Part shown: in pieces, positions 33,136 through 41,483 of the stretch
How positions within the stretch are numbered: position 1 is the first letter of the stretch
Layout: every line of letters starts with the position of its first letter
Source of the DNA: Bacillota bacterium
GTDB lineage: Bacteria; Bacillota; UBA4882; UBA8346
Reading direction: 5' to 3'
NCBI GenBank assembly: GCA_023392595.1
Contig: JAEVYU010000003.1
Coordinates: 45,725 to 109,724, forward strand
Length of the DNA stretch: 64,000 bases
Made by a program: the position numbers and the translations under genes
The notes under the pieces: generated by a model
What the model saw: only the letters and a program-made list of their open reading frames with translations
Databases searched by the model: none
What the model was told of the DNA's origin: nothing

Positions 33136-33741
33136 TTGACGGAAATTCTAATCTCAACCTATCAACATTTACAAATCACTTTTAGCGGCGTCTTCCTCGC
33201 CATAATAATCGGCATTCTCACCGGGATTGCAATTACCCGGCATAAGACTCTTGCCGGAATGGTCATGTCGCTGACTGACATCATTCAAACCGTACCGTCC
33301 TTAGCGTTACTGGCTATTTTGATGATGTTTTTCGGACTTGGCGATACTACCGTAATTGTGGCCTTGTTTCTGTACTCGCTTTTGCCGATCGTGCGCAATA
33401 CCCATATCGGATTATCAAGCGTCAATCAAGGTTTGCTGGAAGCCGGAACCGGAATGGGCATGACCAAAATCCAGCTGCTAGTGAAAGTCAAACTTCCGCT
33501 GGCCTTGCCGATCATACTTTCCGGAATCCGGGTTGCCCTGGTGACTGCCCTTGGTATCGCCACTATCGGAGTGTTAATCGGTTCAGGCGGATTAGGTTAC
33601 TTAATCTACAGAGGTGTTCAAATGGCGAATGTTTCCATGATCGTTTCCGGGGCCATCCCTTTGTCCCTTCTTGCCATCGGTAGCGATTTGCTGCTGGAAT
33701 ATGCCGAAAAAAAATTAGTCCAGTCTAAAAAAAGGAATTAA
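33136..33741 (+). CDS. opuCD: Osmoprotectant ABC transporter permease, second subunit
   Basis: 201 residues, five hydrophobic helices and the same EAA-type loop (LEAGTGMGMTKIQLLVKVKL). It is paralogous to opuCB. The TTG start at 33136 has AAAGGAGG 7 nt upstream. In B. subtilis the order is CA-CB-CC-CD; here this permease precedes the binding protein. Confidence 0.92.
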   Translation: MTEILISTYQHLQITFSGVFLAIIIGILTGIAITRHKTLAGMVMSLTDIIQTVPSLALLAILMMFFGLGDTTVIVALFLYSLLPIVRNTHIGLSSVNQGLLEAGTGMGMTKIQLLVKVKLPLALPIILSGIRVALVTALGIATIGVLIGSGGLGYLIYRGVQMANVSMIVSGAIPLSLLAIGSDLLLEYAEKKLVQSKKRN

Positions 33742-33753
33742 AGGAGGTTGTTG

Positions 33754-34656
33754 ATGAAACAAAAAATGTGGATGGGGTTTTTGGCTTTATTATTACTGGT
33801 TGGTACTGGAATTTTAGCCGGTTGCGGCTCCTCTTCGGACAAAATCACCATTGGTTCCAAAAATTTTACCGAGAACATGATCTTGGGAGAAATTTTCGCC
33901 CAGCTGATTCAGGCCAAAACCGATTTAAAAGTATCGTATAAAGAAAATCTCGGCGGTACCATGGTTTGTTTCGAGGCCCTCAAAAAAGGAGATTTGGACA
34001 TTTATCCGGAGTACACCGGAACAGGTCTGACAGCCCATTTAAAAATGGATGTCATCAACGATCCGGACCGCGTTTATGCCATTGTTAGAAGAGAATTTAC
34101 CGAGCGCTTTAAGATCCATTGGTTAAATCCGCTCGGATTAAACAATACTTATGCCGTAGCAGTCAAAGAAAGCTTTGCGGATAAAAACAACCTCACCAAA
34201 GTAAGCCAGTTGGCTCCTTTATCATCCAATTTGAAGTTTGGAGCGGAACATGAGTTTTTTGACCGCCAAGATGGCTTTGACGGAATGATTCGGGCTTACG
34301 GACTTCACTTCAAGGGTGAGCCGCTGAAAATGGATGTGGCCTTAAAATACCAGGCCATTGCCCAATGCAAAATTGATGTCACCGACGCCTTTTCCACCGA
34401 CGGGCAACTGATCCGCTATCAATTAAAAGTCCTGGAGGACGATAAAAACTTCTTCCCTCCCTATTACGCGGCGCCGATTATCCGTGAGCAGACACTTAAG
34501 AAACATCCGGAGTTGAAAGAAGTTCTCAACCTGCTGGCCGGTAAAATCGATGATGCCGAAATGCAACAAATGAATTATCAAGTGGAATGCGAGAAAAAAG
34601 CCATTAAAGATGTGGCCCGCGGATTTCTGGTCCAAAAGGGATTGATTGAAAATTAA
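33754..34656 (+). CDS. opuCC: Osmoprotectant-binding lipoprotein
   Basis: 300 residues. A lipoprotein signal (LLLVGTGILAGC, Cys near residue 24) anchors it outside the membrane. The OpuAC-type substrate-binding domain begins DKITIGSKNFTENMILGEI and includes DIYPEYTGTGL and the YYAAPIIREQTL segment. It captures betaine- or carnitine-like solutes for OpuCB/CD. The ATG at 33754 has GGAGG 6 nt upstream. Confidence 0.93.
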   Translation: MKQKMWMGFLALLLLVGTGILAGCGSSSDKITIGSKNFTENMILGEIFAQLIQAKTDLKVSYKENLGGTMVCFEALKKGDLDIYPEYTGTGLTAHLKMDVINDPDRVYAIVRREFTERFKIHWLNPLGLNNTYAVAVKESFADKNNLTKVSQLAPLSSNLKFGAEHEFFDRQDGFDGMIRAYGLHFKGEPLKMDVALKYQAIAQCKIDVTDAFSTDGQLIRYQLKVLEDDKNFFPPYYAAPIIREQTLKKHPELKEVLNLLAGKIDDAEMQQMNYQVECEKKAIKDVARGFLVQKGLIEN

Positions 34657-34743
34657 AATCACCCATAAGCTTTTCAAAACATTTGCAAAGTAGTTCCCCC
34701 ACCCTGGCATGGCGAGGTAATCGAAAGGATAAAAATGGAGTAT

Positions 34744-34824
34744 TTTTTTCTCGCGCAGGGGCGCAGAGGTTTTAATCAACAATATTTTTCGTCTTCTGCG
34801 TCTCTGCGCCTGGGCGGGAGATTC
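34744..34824. repeat. Imperfect inverted repeat of the CTGCGTCTCTGCGCC type
   Basis: TCTCGCGCAGGGGCGCAGAGG (split here: TCTCGCGCAGG and GGCGCAGAGG) near 34750-34770 is an imperfect reverse complement of TCTCTGCGCCTGGGCGGGAGA-like sequence near 34799-34820. This phrase resembles dispersed intergenic repeats found in many environmental genomes. A related 'ctctgtgtctccgggtctctgtgg' occurs near 23720. Confidence 0.5.
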
Positions 34825-34870
34825 GATCTTTTAGGCTTTGAAGTATTTACGAGATGGCATTTTCAAAAAG

Positions 34871-34918
34871 AGACTGCTATAAAACCAGGATTGAACTGAT
34901 TTTATAGCAGTCTTTTTT
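34871..34918. terminator. Bidirectional terminator between opuC and the BusR-like gene
   Basis: AGACTGCTATAAAA (34871-34884) and TTTTATAGCAGTCT (34900-34913) are a perfect 14-bp inverted repeat with a 15-nt loop. A T6 tract follows on the plus strand and CTCTTTTT on the minus strand, so both convergent transcripts can end here. Confidence 0.93.
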
Positions 34919-35570
34919 AATTGGGCTGGTGCTCCATCTCTTTGGTTTCCTTCATAAAATGTTTAATTCTTTCTAAAATGCTCATTTCACCAACAACCAA
35001 GATGGAATCGCCTTTTTCAAAACCGATATAGGGTCCGGGGGAAAGGATTAAGGTTCCCTTTCTCCGGATGCCAACGATAGTGGCGCCGGTATTTTGCCAG
35101 AATTTAGTGTCGGTAACGGTTTTGCCAATCAGGTGGGAGTCAGGGTCAATCTCAATTTCCAGCGGGGAAATCGGATCGGTATTTTTCAGCCGATCGGCGA
35201 AATCGATTATTTTATCTAAGATGGTTTCGACTTCCGTCTCAAGCTGTTGTTTTTGAATTAACAGCTTTTTAACGTCAGCCTTTAGAGAACTAATGGATTC
35301 TTTATTTTGAAACCTTTGAATGAAAGCATAGGCGTTCTGTTTTGAATGAATAAAAATACCGCTCCCCTGGCTGGAGATAACCACTTTCATGTCTTCAAGT
35401 AAAAATACCGCCCGTCTGATCGTTTCCGGAGAGACATTATACTCCCCGGCCAATGTTGAACGGCCGGATATGCGATCGCCTTCCTTGTATTCACCCTTGC
35501 ATATTCTTCCTGCTATATCAATTGCGATCTTACGGTATAGCGGAACATCAATATCGATTATTTGCTCCAC
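34917..35570 (-). CDS. BusR-like GntR/RCK_C transcriptional regulator (likely c-di-AMP-responsive)
   Basis: 217 residues. An N-terminal GntR-type winged helix (PLYRKIAIDIAGRICKGEYK, then STLAGEYNVSPETIRRAVFL), a coiled-coil linker (about 90-130) and a C-terminal RCK_C/TrkA-C domain (HLIGKTVTDTKFWQNTGATI and ILVVGE). This is the architecture of BusR, which binds c-di-AMP through RCK_C and represses betaine uptake genes in lactococci and streptococci. Being convergent with the opuC operon it very probably controls it. The GTG at 35570 has GGAGG 7 nt upstream; the longer frame to 35609 begins before that site. Confidence 0.88.
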   Translation of the reverse strand: MEQIIDIDVPLYRKIAIDIAGRICKGEYKEGDRISGRSTLAGEYNVSPETIRRAVFLLEDMKVVISSQGSGIFIHSKQNAYAFIQRFQNKESISSLKADVKKLLIQKQQLETEVETILDKIIDFADRLKNTDPISPLEIEIDPDSHLIGKTVTDTKFWQNTGATIVGIRRKGTLILSPGPYIGFEKGDSILVVGEMSILERIKHFMKETKEMEHQPN

Positions 35571-35671
35571 GGACGTTCCTCCAAAAAAATTTTCCGCGCC
35601 ATTGTCCATTCCCCGAAATTAGCACAACTTTTATTATACCATTTTTTCATCAACTCTCCATCTTTGAAAAC

Positions 35672-35701
35672 AAAAAACCCGCTATTCGAAAAATAACGGG
35701 T
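35672..35701 (-). terminator. Terminator of rnpB
   Basis: Minus-strand ACCCGTTATT and AATAGCGGGT pair (one G-U) and are followed by six T, 10 bp past the 3' end of RNase P RNA. Confidence 0.85.
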
Positions 35702-35710
35702 CTTTCAGAT

Positions 35711-36159
35711 ATAACTGCCTCTATAAGCCGAGTTCTGTGAATATTCATTCAAGAATGAATACACGGTAACCATTTATCTACGGCGGCGGTTGCCCGACGC
35801 CTCTAGCGACCAACCCGGGAGAAAAACGGGCCGTTTTATCTCTCCCCTATTTGGTCTTGCTCCGGATGGGGTTTGCCAAGCTAGCCAATTCCTTGACTAC
35901 TGGTGCGCTCTTACCGCACCTTTTCAGCTCTAGTACCCTCGGTTTATTTAAATAAGAGCATAACCCCTTATTTACCTCCAAAAGCGTAGAGTTTAAACGA
36001 AGTTTAAACTCTAACAGCTTCGGCGCAGCCGAAGATGCCGTTTCCTTTTCTGCGGCACTTTCCGTGGGGTCACCCCCCCTGGACGTTATCCAGCATCCTG
36101 CCCTATGGAGCTCGGACTTTCCTCGGACCAAAGGGCCCGCGGTCACCCGAGACAGTTAT
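35711..36159 (-). ncRNA. rnpB: RNase P RNA
   Basis: Catalytic RNA of tRNA 5' maturation. The universally conserved segment GAGGAAAGTCCGAGCTC lies near the 5' end (about 36110) and its partner ACAGAACTCGGCTTATAG at the 3' end; AACTGTCT at the 5' end pairs with AGGCAGTT at the 3' end to form P1. An internal AGAGTTTAAAC-TTC-GTTTAAACTCT stem is a long, perfect variable helix. Frames overlapping it in this region are not genes. Promoter and terminator flank it closely. Confidence 0.95.
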
Positions 36160-36170
36160 TAAGCTTTAAT

Positions 36171-36199
36171 AGTTTAGCATATCGGCGCCTCAAAGTCAA
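36171..36199 (-). promoter_or_regulatory. Promoter of rnpB
   Basis: Minus-strand TTGACT (36194-36199), 17 bp, TAAACT (36171-36176), about 10 bp before the RNA 5' end. Confidence 0.8.
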
Positions 36200-36222
36200 C
36201 TTTGATGATATGCCAATCTTTT

Positions 36223-36936
36223 CTAGCTATAATATAAAATCCTTCCGCAATTTTCACAGAAAATCAATGCATCTTCGCCTTGCTTCGCTTTACGCAGCAA
36301 CCAATCGGATAAACCAACATGGCAAGCCCCGCAACTATCCGTTTTGATCTTGGTGATACCGATCCCGGAATGGGCTTTGGCTATTTTTTGATAACGTTCC
36401 AGCCAAGGGGGAGGAATTTGGGGTCTTAATTCATCAAGTTCCATCTCCATCTCGCTCAGCTGTAAAGCGACTTCTGCCGATTGTTGTTTCATTTCCCTTT
36501 CGATTTCCGCGATTTCCTGTTCACACGAAGCAAGCCTTTTCCGGAATTCTTCCTGCTCGGCATTTTGTTTTTCATCCTTTTCCAACAGCTCTAGTATCTG
36601 GTCTTCAAGTTTTCCTTGCTGGCTACGATATTCCTGAGCTTTCTGCTGTACTTGCTCCAGACTCCGCGAACTTACCACGGTGCCGTTATATAACTTATCC
36701 TCTTCATGGTGGAGAAGATCCTGGCAGGTTTTTAACTCCAGTTCCAACTTATGTTGGGAGATGGTATTCTGGCGGCGATGATCATTGACGGCGGCCAGCG
36801 CCTTTTCACTTTGTTGATGGAGCGTCCGTAAAGCCACCAAATTTGGATTACTCGCCGCCTGAGCCAAACTTTTTTTCAAAGCCAGAACTTTGCTGTCAAG
36901 CTCCTGGATCCGATATAAAATTGGTAGATTAGCCAT
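36223..36936 (-). CDS. C4-type zinc-ribbon coiled-coil protein
   Basis: 237 residues: a long coiled coil (about 1-175, rich in Glu/Gln/Lys heptads) and a C-terminal zinc ribbon with CGACH and CENCGR. This is the protein usually encoded beside Nif3 and rpoD in Clostridia; similar proteins are proposed to bind nucleic acid, but the role is open. It starts 12 bp after the Nif3-like gene and is surely cotranscribed with it. Confidence 0.88.
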   Translation of the reverse strand: MANLPILYRIQELDSKVLALKKSLAQAASNPNLVALRTLHQQSEKALAAVNDHRRQNTISQHKLELELKTCQDLLHHEEDKLYNGTVVSSRSLEQVQQKAQEYRSQQGKLEDQILELLEKDEKQNAEQEEFRKRLASCEQEIAEIEREMKQQSAEVALQLSEMEMELDELRPQIPPPWLERYQKIAKAHSGIGITKIKTDSCGACHVGLSDWLLRKAKQGEDALIFCENCGRILYYS

Positions 36937-36948
36937 TTAAGCTCCTAT

Positions 36949-38070
36949 TTATAAAGTAATAAACGGTTCATCTTGCAGGGTAGTGCTGGGGATAAACTCA
37001 CAATCCGAAGTATTTCTGAAATAATCATTGAAGTGACGAACCATCAAATCCACAAACCCATGTTCGGTGGCCCAATGTCCCGCTACAATAACCGCCAAAT
37101 CGCTATCCTTGGACATTAAGAAATCATGATAATTCAATTCACCCGTCAAAAAGGCATCCACTTTGCTTCTCAAGACCTTATTCAAAAGACTGCCGCCGCT
37201 GCCCGAACAAATCGCTAAAGTATGAATCATTTTATCCTGCTCGCCCGTAATTCGAATATCTTTGGCCGATAATTTCTTTTTGGCGAGTAAAGCCAAATCA
37301 CAAAGTTTCAACGGCTCCTTCAACCTGCCGATCCGTCCCATGCCATGTATTACCGGGCTCTGTACCGGATAAACGTCAATCACCGATTCTTCGTAAGGAT
37401 GGTTGTCATGAACTGCCGCCGAAACCTTCGATAAATTTCCCTCAGAGACCAACATTTCCAAACGGGTTTCCTCAATCCGGCTTACCTCTCCCGGTTTACC
37501 AATAAAAGGCGTAGCCTGGTTACAGGGCTGGAAAGTACCGCTACCCCCGACTTCGAATGAACAATCCGAATAGTTGCCGATAACCCCCGCACCAGCCCGA
37601 ACCATCACTTTTCTGAGGACTGGAATATATTCTTGCGGTGCAAAAACGACTATCTTGTACGACCTTTGCGAGGATGGACTCATGCAGGGATCCAGGAGTT
37701 TAATATCGGTCAGTTCAAATCGCTCAGCCAAAAATTGATTTAAGCCCCCCGCTGCCATATCCATATTAGTATGGGCAGCAATTAAAAAAAGCCGATGTTT
37801 TATCAATTCTTCCAAACATCGCCCGATAGGTGTATCCAGATTAACTTTCGAAAGGGGTTTAAAAAGCAAAGGATGATGAACCACAAAACCATCAACTTGA
37901 CAATGAAGTCCCTCCCGAATGACTTGTTCATTCAGATCCAGGGCAACCATGACTCTGGAAACCGGCTGGTCAAGGCGGCCAATTTGTAAGCCGACATTAT
38001 CCCAACTTTCCGCTAAATCCCAAGGCGCGATCCGGTTAAGTGCCTCCATAATATGCTGTAAGTGCGGCAT
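36949..38070 (-). CDS. Nif3-like dinuclear metal centre protein (YqfO type)
   Basis: 373 residues, the long version. The Nif3 core is split around an inserted domain of about 100 residues (YKIVVFAPQEYIPVLRKVM, as in B. subtilis YqfO). Metal-binding residues are visible in VDGFVVHHPLLFKP, AAHTNMDMAAGGLN and the late VIVAGHWATEHGF. The family includes GTP cyclohydrolase-like folds but its reaction is not firmly known. ATG at 38070 with GGAGG 6 nt upstream. Confidence 0.9.
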   Translation of the reverse strand: MPHLQHIMEALNRIAPWDLAESWDNVGLQIGRLDQPVSRVMVALDLNEQVIREGLHCQVDGFVVHHPLLFKPLSKVNLDTPIGRCLEELIKHRLFLIAAHTNMDMAAGGLNQFLAERFELTDIKLLDPCMSPSSQRSYKIVVFAPQEYIPVLRKVMVRAGAGVIGNYSDCSFEVGGSGTFQPCNQATPFIGKPGEVSRIEETRLEMLVSEGNLSKVSAAVHDNHPYEESVIDVYPVQSPVIHGMGRIGRLKEPLKLCDLALLAKKKLSAKDIRITGEQDKMIHTLAICSGSGGSLLNKVLRSKVDAFLTGELNYHDFLMSKDSDLAVIVAGHWATEHGFVDLMVRHFNDYFRNTSDCEFIPSTTLQDEPFITL

Positions 38071-38168
38071 ACAGCCCCTCCTACCCATTTGCTTCTGATC
38101 TAAATATATCTATATTATGGATGAAAAAACCAAAATCCTGCTTTCCGTAAAACATTTCTCCGATAAAA

Positions 38169-38193
38169 CAAAAAAAGTGGGGTTTTCCCACTT
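38169..38193 (-). terminator. Terminator after the tRNA gene
   Basis: Minus-strand AAGTGGG and CCCACTT pair around AAAAC and are followed by five or more T, 20 bp past the tRNA CCA end. Confidence 0.85.
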
Positions 38194-38212
38194 AACTTTA
38201 CTGTTTTTCTAT

Positions 38213-38287
38213 TGGTGGGCCCACTTGGATTCGAACCAAGGACCGATCGGTTATGAGCCGACTGCTCCACCGCTGAGCTATGGGCCC
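38213..38287 (-). tRNA. tRNA with CAU anticodon (Met or lysidine-modified Ile2)
   Basis: 75 nt including encoded CCA. Acceptor GGGCCCA/TGGGCCC, D arm GCTC/GAGC, anticodon stem GTCGG/CCGAT with loop CTCATAA, T arm CTTGG/CCAAG with TTCGAAT. The short D loop and initiator-unlike acceptor exclude initiator tRNA. Elongator Met and Ile2 cannot be separated by eye. Confidence 0.95.
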
Positions 38288-38303
38288 AAAAGTGACATAA
38301 AGT

Positions 38304-38332
38304 ATTATACAATGAATCGCTCAAAACATCAA
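38304..38332 (-). promoter_or_regulatory. Promoter of the tRNA gene
   Basis: Minus-strand TTGATG (38327-38332), 17 bp, perfect TATAAT (38304-38309), about 17 bp before the tRNA. Confidence 0.85.
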
Positions 38333-38346
38333 GAAAAATCATTTCC

Positions 38347-39453
38347 TCAATCCAAGAAATCTTTCAATTTCTTGCTGCGGCTAGGATGCCGCAATTTACG
38401 CAGCGCTTTGGCTTCAATTTGCCGAATCCGTTCACGGGTCACGTTAAAAATCTGTCCGACTTCTTCCAAAGTTCGGGCCCGGCCATCATCCAAACCGAAA
38501 CGCAAGCGTAAAACTTTCTCTTCCCGGGGTGTTAAAGTATTTAAAACCTCTTCCAACTGTTCCTTCAACAAACGAAATGAAGCAGCTTCAGCCGGAGCCG
38601 GAGCATCCTGATCTTCGATAAAATCGCCTAAATGACTGTCTTCCTCTTCTCCAATTGGGGTTTCGAGAGAAACAGGTTCCTGGGCGATTTTCATAATTTC
38701 CCGAACCCGATCCGGACTCATTTCCATTTCCACCGCAATTTCCTCAGCGGAAGGTTCACGTCCCAGACTTTGCAATAATTGCCGGGAAACCCGGATTAAT
38801 TTATTGATGGTCTCAACCATATGTACCGGTATCCGGATGGTTCTGGCCTGATCTGCAATTGCGCGGGTTATTGCCTGCCGAATCCACCAGGTTGCATAAG
38901 TACTGAATTTATATCCCTTACGATAATCAAACTTTTCAACGGCCTTGATCAGTCCCAGGTTTCCTTCCTGGATCAAATCAAGGAAAAGCATGCCACGGCC
39001 TACATAACGTTTGGCAATGCTCACCACTAACCGCAGGTTTGCCTCAGCAAGCCGCCGTTTTGCCGATTCTTCGCCTTCTTCGACTCTGCGGGCCAAATCA
39101 ATTTCGTCCGTAGCCGAAAGCAGAGGCACCCGACCAATTTCCTTCAAATACATCCGAACCGGATCATCAAGGGCAATTCCCTCTGGGATCGTCAGATCAA
39201 GTTCTACTTCTTCAGTATCGACTTGGAAAGGTTCTTGATCTTCAGTTGGTTCTTCACTCTCACTGGTATCCGGCATTATTTCAATACCATTACTGGCAAA
39301 GGCCTCATAAATTTCATCAATTTGTTCAGTCGATAAGTCAATTTGCTCAAGAGAATCCATAATCTCGCGGTAAGAAATAATCCCTTTTCTCTTGCCCTTT
39401 GCAATCAGTTCCTTAATTCCTTCGATATTTGGCAAGGCCTTTTCTTTAGTCAA
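38347..39453 (-). CDS. rpoD: RNA polymerase primary sigma factor RpoD/SigA
   Basis: 368 residues. Region 1.2 (DPVRMYLKEIGRVPLLS), region 2 (LRLVVSIAKRYVGRGMLFLDL, then YKFSTYATWWIRQAI for -10 recognition), region 3 and region 4 (EVGQIFNVTRERIRQIE for -35 recognition). It directs housekeeping transcription. The length lacks the large non-conserved region of proteobacterial sigma-70, as usual for Firmicutes. The start is a TTG with a weak upstream site. It follows dnaG by 95 bp in the classic dgt-dnaG-rpoD macro-order. Confidence 0.96.
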   Translation of the reverse strand: MTKEKALPNIEGIKELIAKGKRKGIISYREIMDSLEQIDLSTEQIDEIYEAFASNGIEIMPDTSESEEPTEDQEPFQVDTEEVELDLTIPEGIALDDPVRMYLKEIGRVPLLSATDEIDLARRVEEGEESAKRRLAEANLRLVVSIAKRYVGRGMLFLDLIQEGNLGLIKAVEKFDYRKGYKFSTYATWWIRQAITRAIADQARTIRIPVHMVETINKLIRVSRQLLQSLGREPSAEEIAVEMEMSPDRVREIMKIAQEPVSLETPIGEEEDSHLGDFIEDQDAPAPAEAASFRLLKEQLEEVLNTLTPREEKVLRLRFGLDDGRARTLEEVGQIFNVTRERIRQIEAKALRKLRHPSRSKKLKDFLD

Positions 39454-39547
39454 CTTTAAATTACCATCCTTCCGGGGGTAGGAACTTCATACTTCCATGA
39501 ATCATATCTATCATTAATCTTCAAAATAGTTAAACCCGCCCCATCAA

Positions 39548-41407
39548 CTAGATTCCCGCTGAAAATTGGGGGAAATCCTTTTGTAACTTTCTTTTGATCT
39601 CGGTAAACTCTTTAGCTTTCATTTTTAGGTTAGCCTCAGACAAGGTTTTCCCATTTTCATCCTTTCCTGAGGTAAGTTGTTCAGTTAAACTTTGAACTTG
39701 TTCCTGAAGGTGCAGCATTTTTAAACGCTGAATATTACCTCCCAGATCAGCTTGGGACTCTTTGACCTCTTGCTCAGCGATTAATGAAGCCGCAACTTCC
39801 TGAAACGAACCTTGAATCTCAGCCAAAATAATCCGAGAGTCTTTATCAAAAGCTCCTACTCGCTCGATTTCCAACAACAAATCCCGCCAAATCTCGAAGC
39901 TGAACTCTTCTGCCTTCAATTCTTCTTTAATTCGCTTTAAGTTATCATATTCCTGCAAGGCAAATTGCAAAAGTTCCTTTTCCGTCTCAAAAACAGCCCG
40001 TTTTAAAGGAGAAAGCTTATCTAGGTTTATCATGCCCATAGAGAGCCCGATTTTTTCACCTATTTCTTTAGTATAACTATTATTCCGTTCTCTATCCAGA
40101 ACCGGAGATTTTTTCCTGTTTTTTTTCACCCAGTCGTCAAAATCCGCAAAAATAGAGACTTCTGAAATTCCCAGTTCACGAGCTAATTGCCGCAAATAAA
40201 ATTCTTGGGTGAGCCGGTTGTCAATCAATGCGATCGGAGGCAACATTGCTTGCTGAGCCTGAACCTTCCCCCCCGGCGTACTAATATTATATTGCTGTAA
40301 AACCTGTTTTAGTGTGAAATCTGTGATATCGAGGGCGTTATTGAGTAAAGTATTAAAAGCATCCGCACCATTTTTTTTAATAAAGGAATCCGGATCATCC
40401 TCTGCAGGTAAATCTAATATTTTAATTTTCAACCCTGCCTCCTGAAGAATTGCCATTCCGCGTTCTGTCGCTTTACGCCCGGCCGCATCTCCATCGTAGG
40501 CTAATACAACTTCCGAAGTATATTTCTTTATCATCCGGGCTTGTTCCTTGGTTAAGGCGGTACCTAGCGAAGCCACTGTTTGAGTAAAACCGGCTTGATG
40601 CGCCTGAATTACATCCAGGTAACCCTCAACGATAATAGCCTGATTTTTTTTCCGAATGGTTTCTTTCGCAAGGGTCAGCCCAAAAAGGAAACGCCCCTTA
40701 TGGAAAATTTCAGTTTCCGGTGAATTCAGATATTTGGGATGACTGTTATCAAAAACCCGCCCTCCAAAACCAACAATATTTCCTCTCAAATCAGTAATGG
40801 GAAAGATTAAACGCTCCCGAAAGCGATCATAATAGCCATTCTCCCCCAAACTAAGCAAGCCCAGTCTTTCGGCATCCTCAAGGCTTACCCCTTTCTTTCG
40901 TAAAATATCCGTTAAACTATGCCATAACGCCGGAGCGTATCCCAGATGAAACCGCTGCCAGCTTTCTGGAGCGATACCCCGGCCCTGTAAATAATTTCTG
41001 GCTTGTTTTGCCGAATCCATCTTTAATAGGTACTGATTAAAATATGCAGCAGCCAGTTTATTGATTCTAAATAAGCTCTCCCGATGAAGGTCTTCGGTAG
41101 AATCCGGACGATATTCAGGCCACGGTATCCCGGCGCGTTCTGCCAATACTTTGGCGGCAGCAATAAAATCAATATTCTCCAACTTCATCATGAAATTAAA
41201 AACATTACCGCCAACACCGCATCCAAAACAATAAAATAATTGTTTTTCCTGGTTAACATTGAAGGAGGGAGTTTTTTCCCCATGAAAAGGGCATAAACCC
41301 ACCAGTGACCGGCCGGATTTTCTTAAACTGACATATTCCGAGATCACCGCTACAATATCGTTATGCTCTTTAATTTGTTCAAATAATTCCTGCTTTAATC
41401 GCTCCAT
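39548..41407 (-). CDS. dnaG: DNA primase
   Basis: 619 residues. The N-terminal CHC2 zinc finger (CPFHGEKTPSF and FYCFGCGVGG), RNA-polymerase core with TOPRIM motifs (IVEGYLDVI, VLAYDGDAAGRKA) and the C-terminal DnaB-interaction helices. It makes RNA primers at the replication fork. The ATG at 41407 is preferred: GGTGA lies upstream and an earlier GTG belongs to it. It is preceded by dgt and followed by rpoD. Confidence 0.96.
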   Translation of the reverse strand: MERLKQELFEQIKEHNDIVAVISEYVSLRKSGRSLVGLCPFHGEKTPSFNVNQEKQLFYCFGCGVGGNVFNFMMKLENIDFIAAAKVLAERAGIPWPEYRPDSTEDLHRESLFRINKLAAAYFNQYLLKMDSAKQARNYLQGRGIAPESWQRFHLGYAPALWHSLTDILRKKGVSLEDAERLGLLSLGENGYYDRFRERLIFPITDLRGNIVGFGGRVFDNSHPKYLNSPETEIFHKGRFLFGLTLAKETIRKKNQAIIVEGYLDVIQAHQAGFTQTVASLGTALTKEQARMIKKYTSEVVLAYDGDAAGRKATERGMAILQEAGLKIKILDLPAEDDPDSFIKKNGADAFNTLLNNALDITDFTLKQVLQQYNISTPGGKVQAQQAMLPPIALIDNRLTQEFYLRQLARELGISEVSIFADFDDWVKKNRKKSPVLDRERNNSYTKEIGEKIGLSMGMINLDKLSPLKRAVFETEKELLQFALQEYDNLKRIKEELKAEEFSFEIWRDLLLEIERVGAFDKDSRIILAEIQGSFQEVAASLIAEQEVKESQADLGGNIQRLKMLHLQEQVQSLTEQLTSGKDENGKTLSEANLKMKAKEFTEIKRKLQKDFPQFSAGI

Positions 41408-41483
41408 CTTTCTCACCAACTTACAATCTCAAGTCTTCCCTACTCAACCATCAACCAATAACTAATAACCATAAAGCTAAATC

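Noticed and set aside
35847..36146. 99-codon minus-strand frame
   Set aside because: It lies wholly within RNase P RNA, which is certain from its conserved ends.
38117..38611. Plus-strand frame of 164 codons
   Set aside because: It runs antisense through the tRNA and rpoD; no family features.
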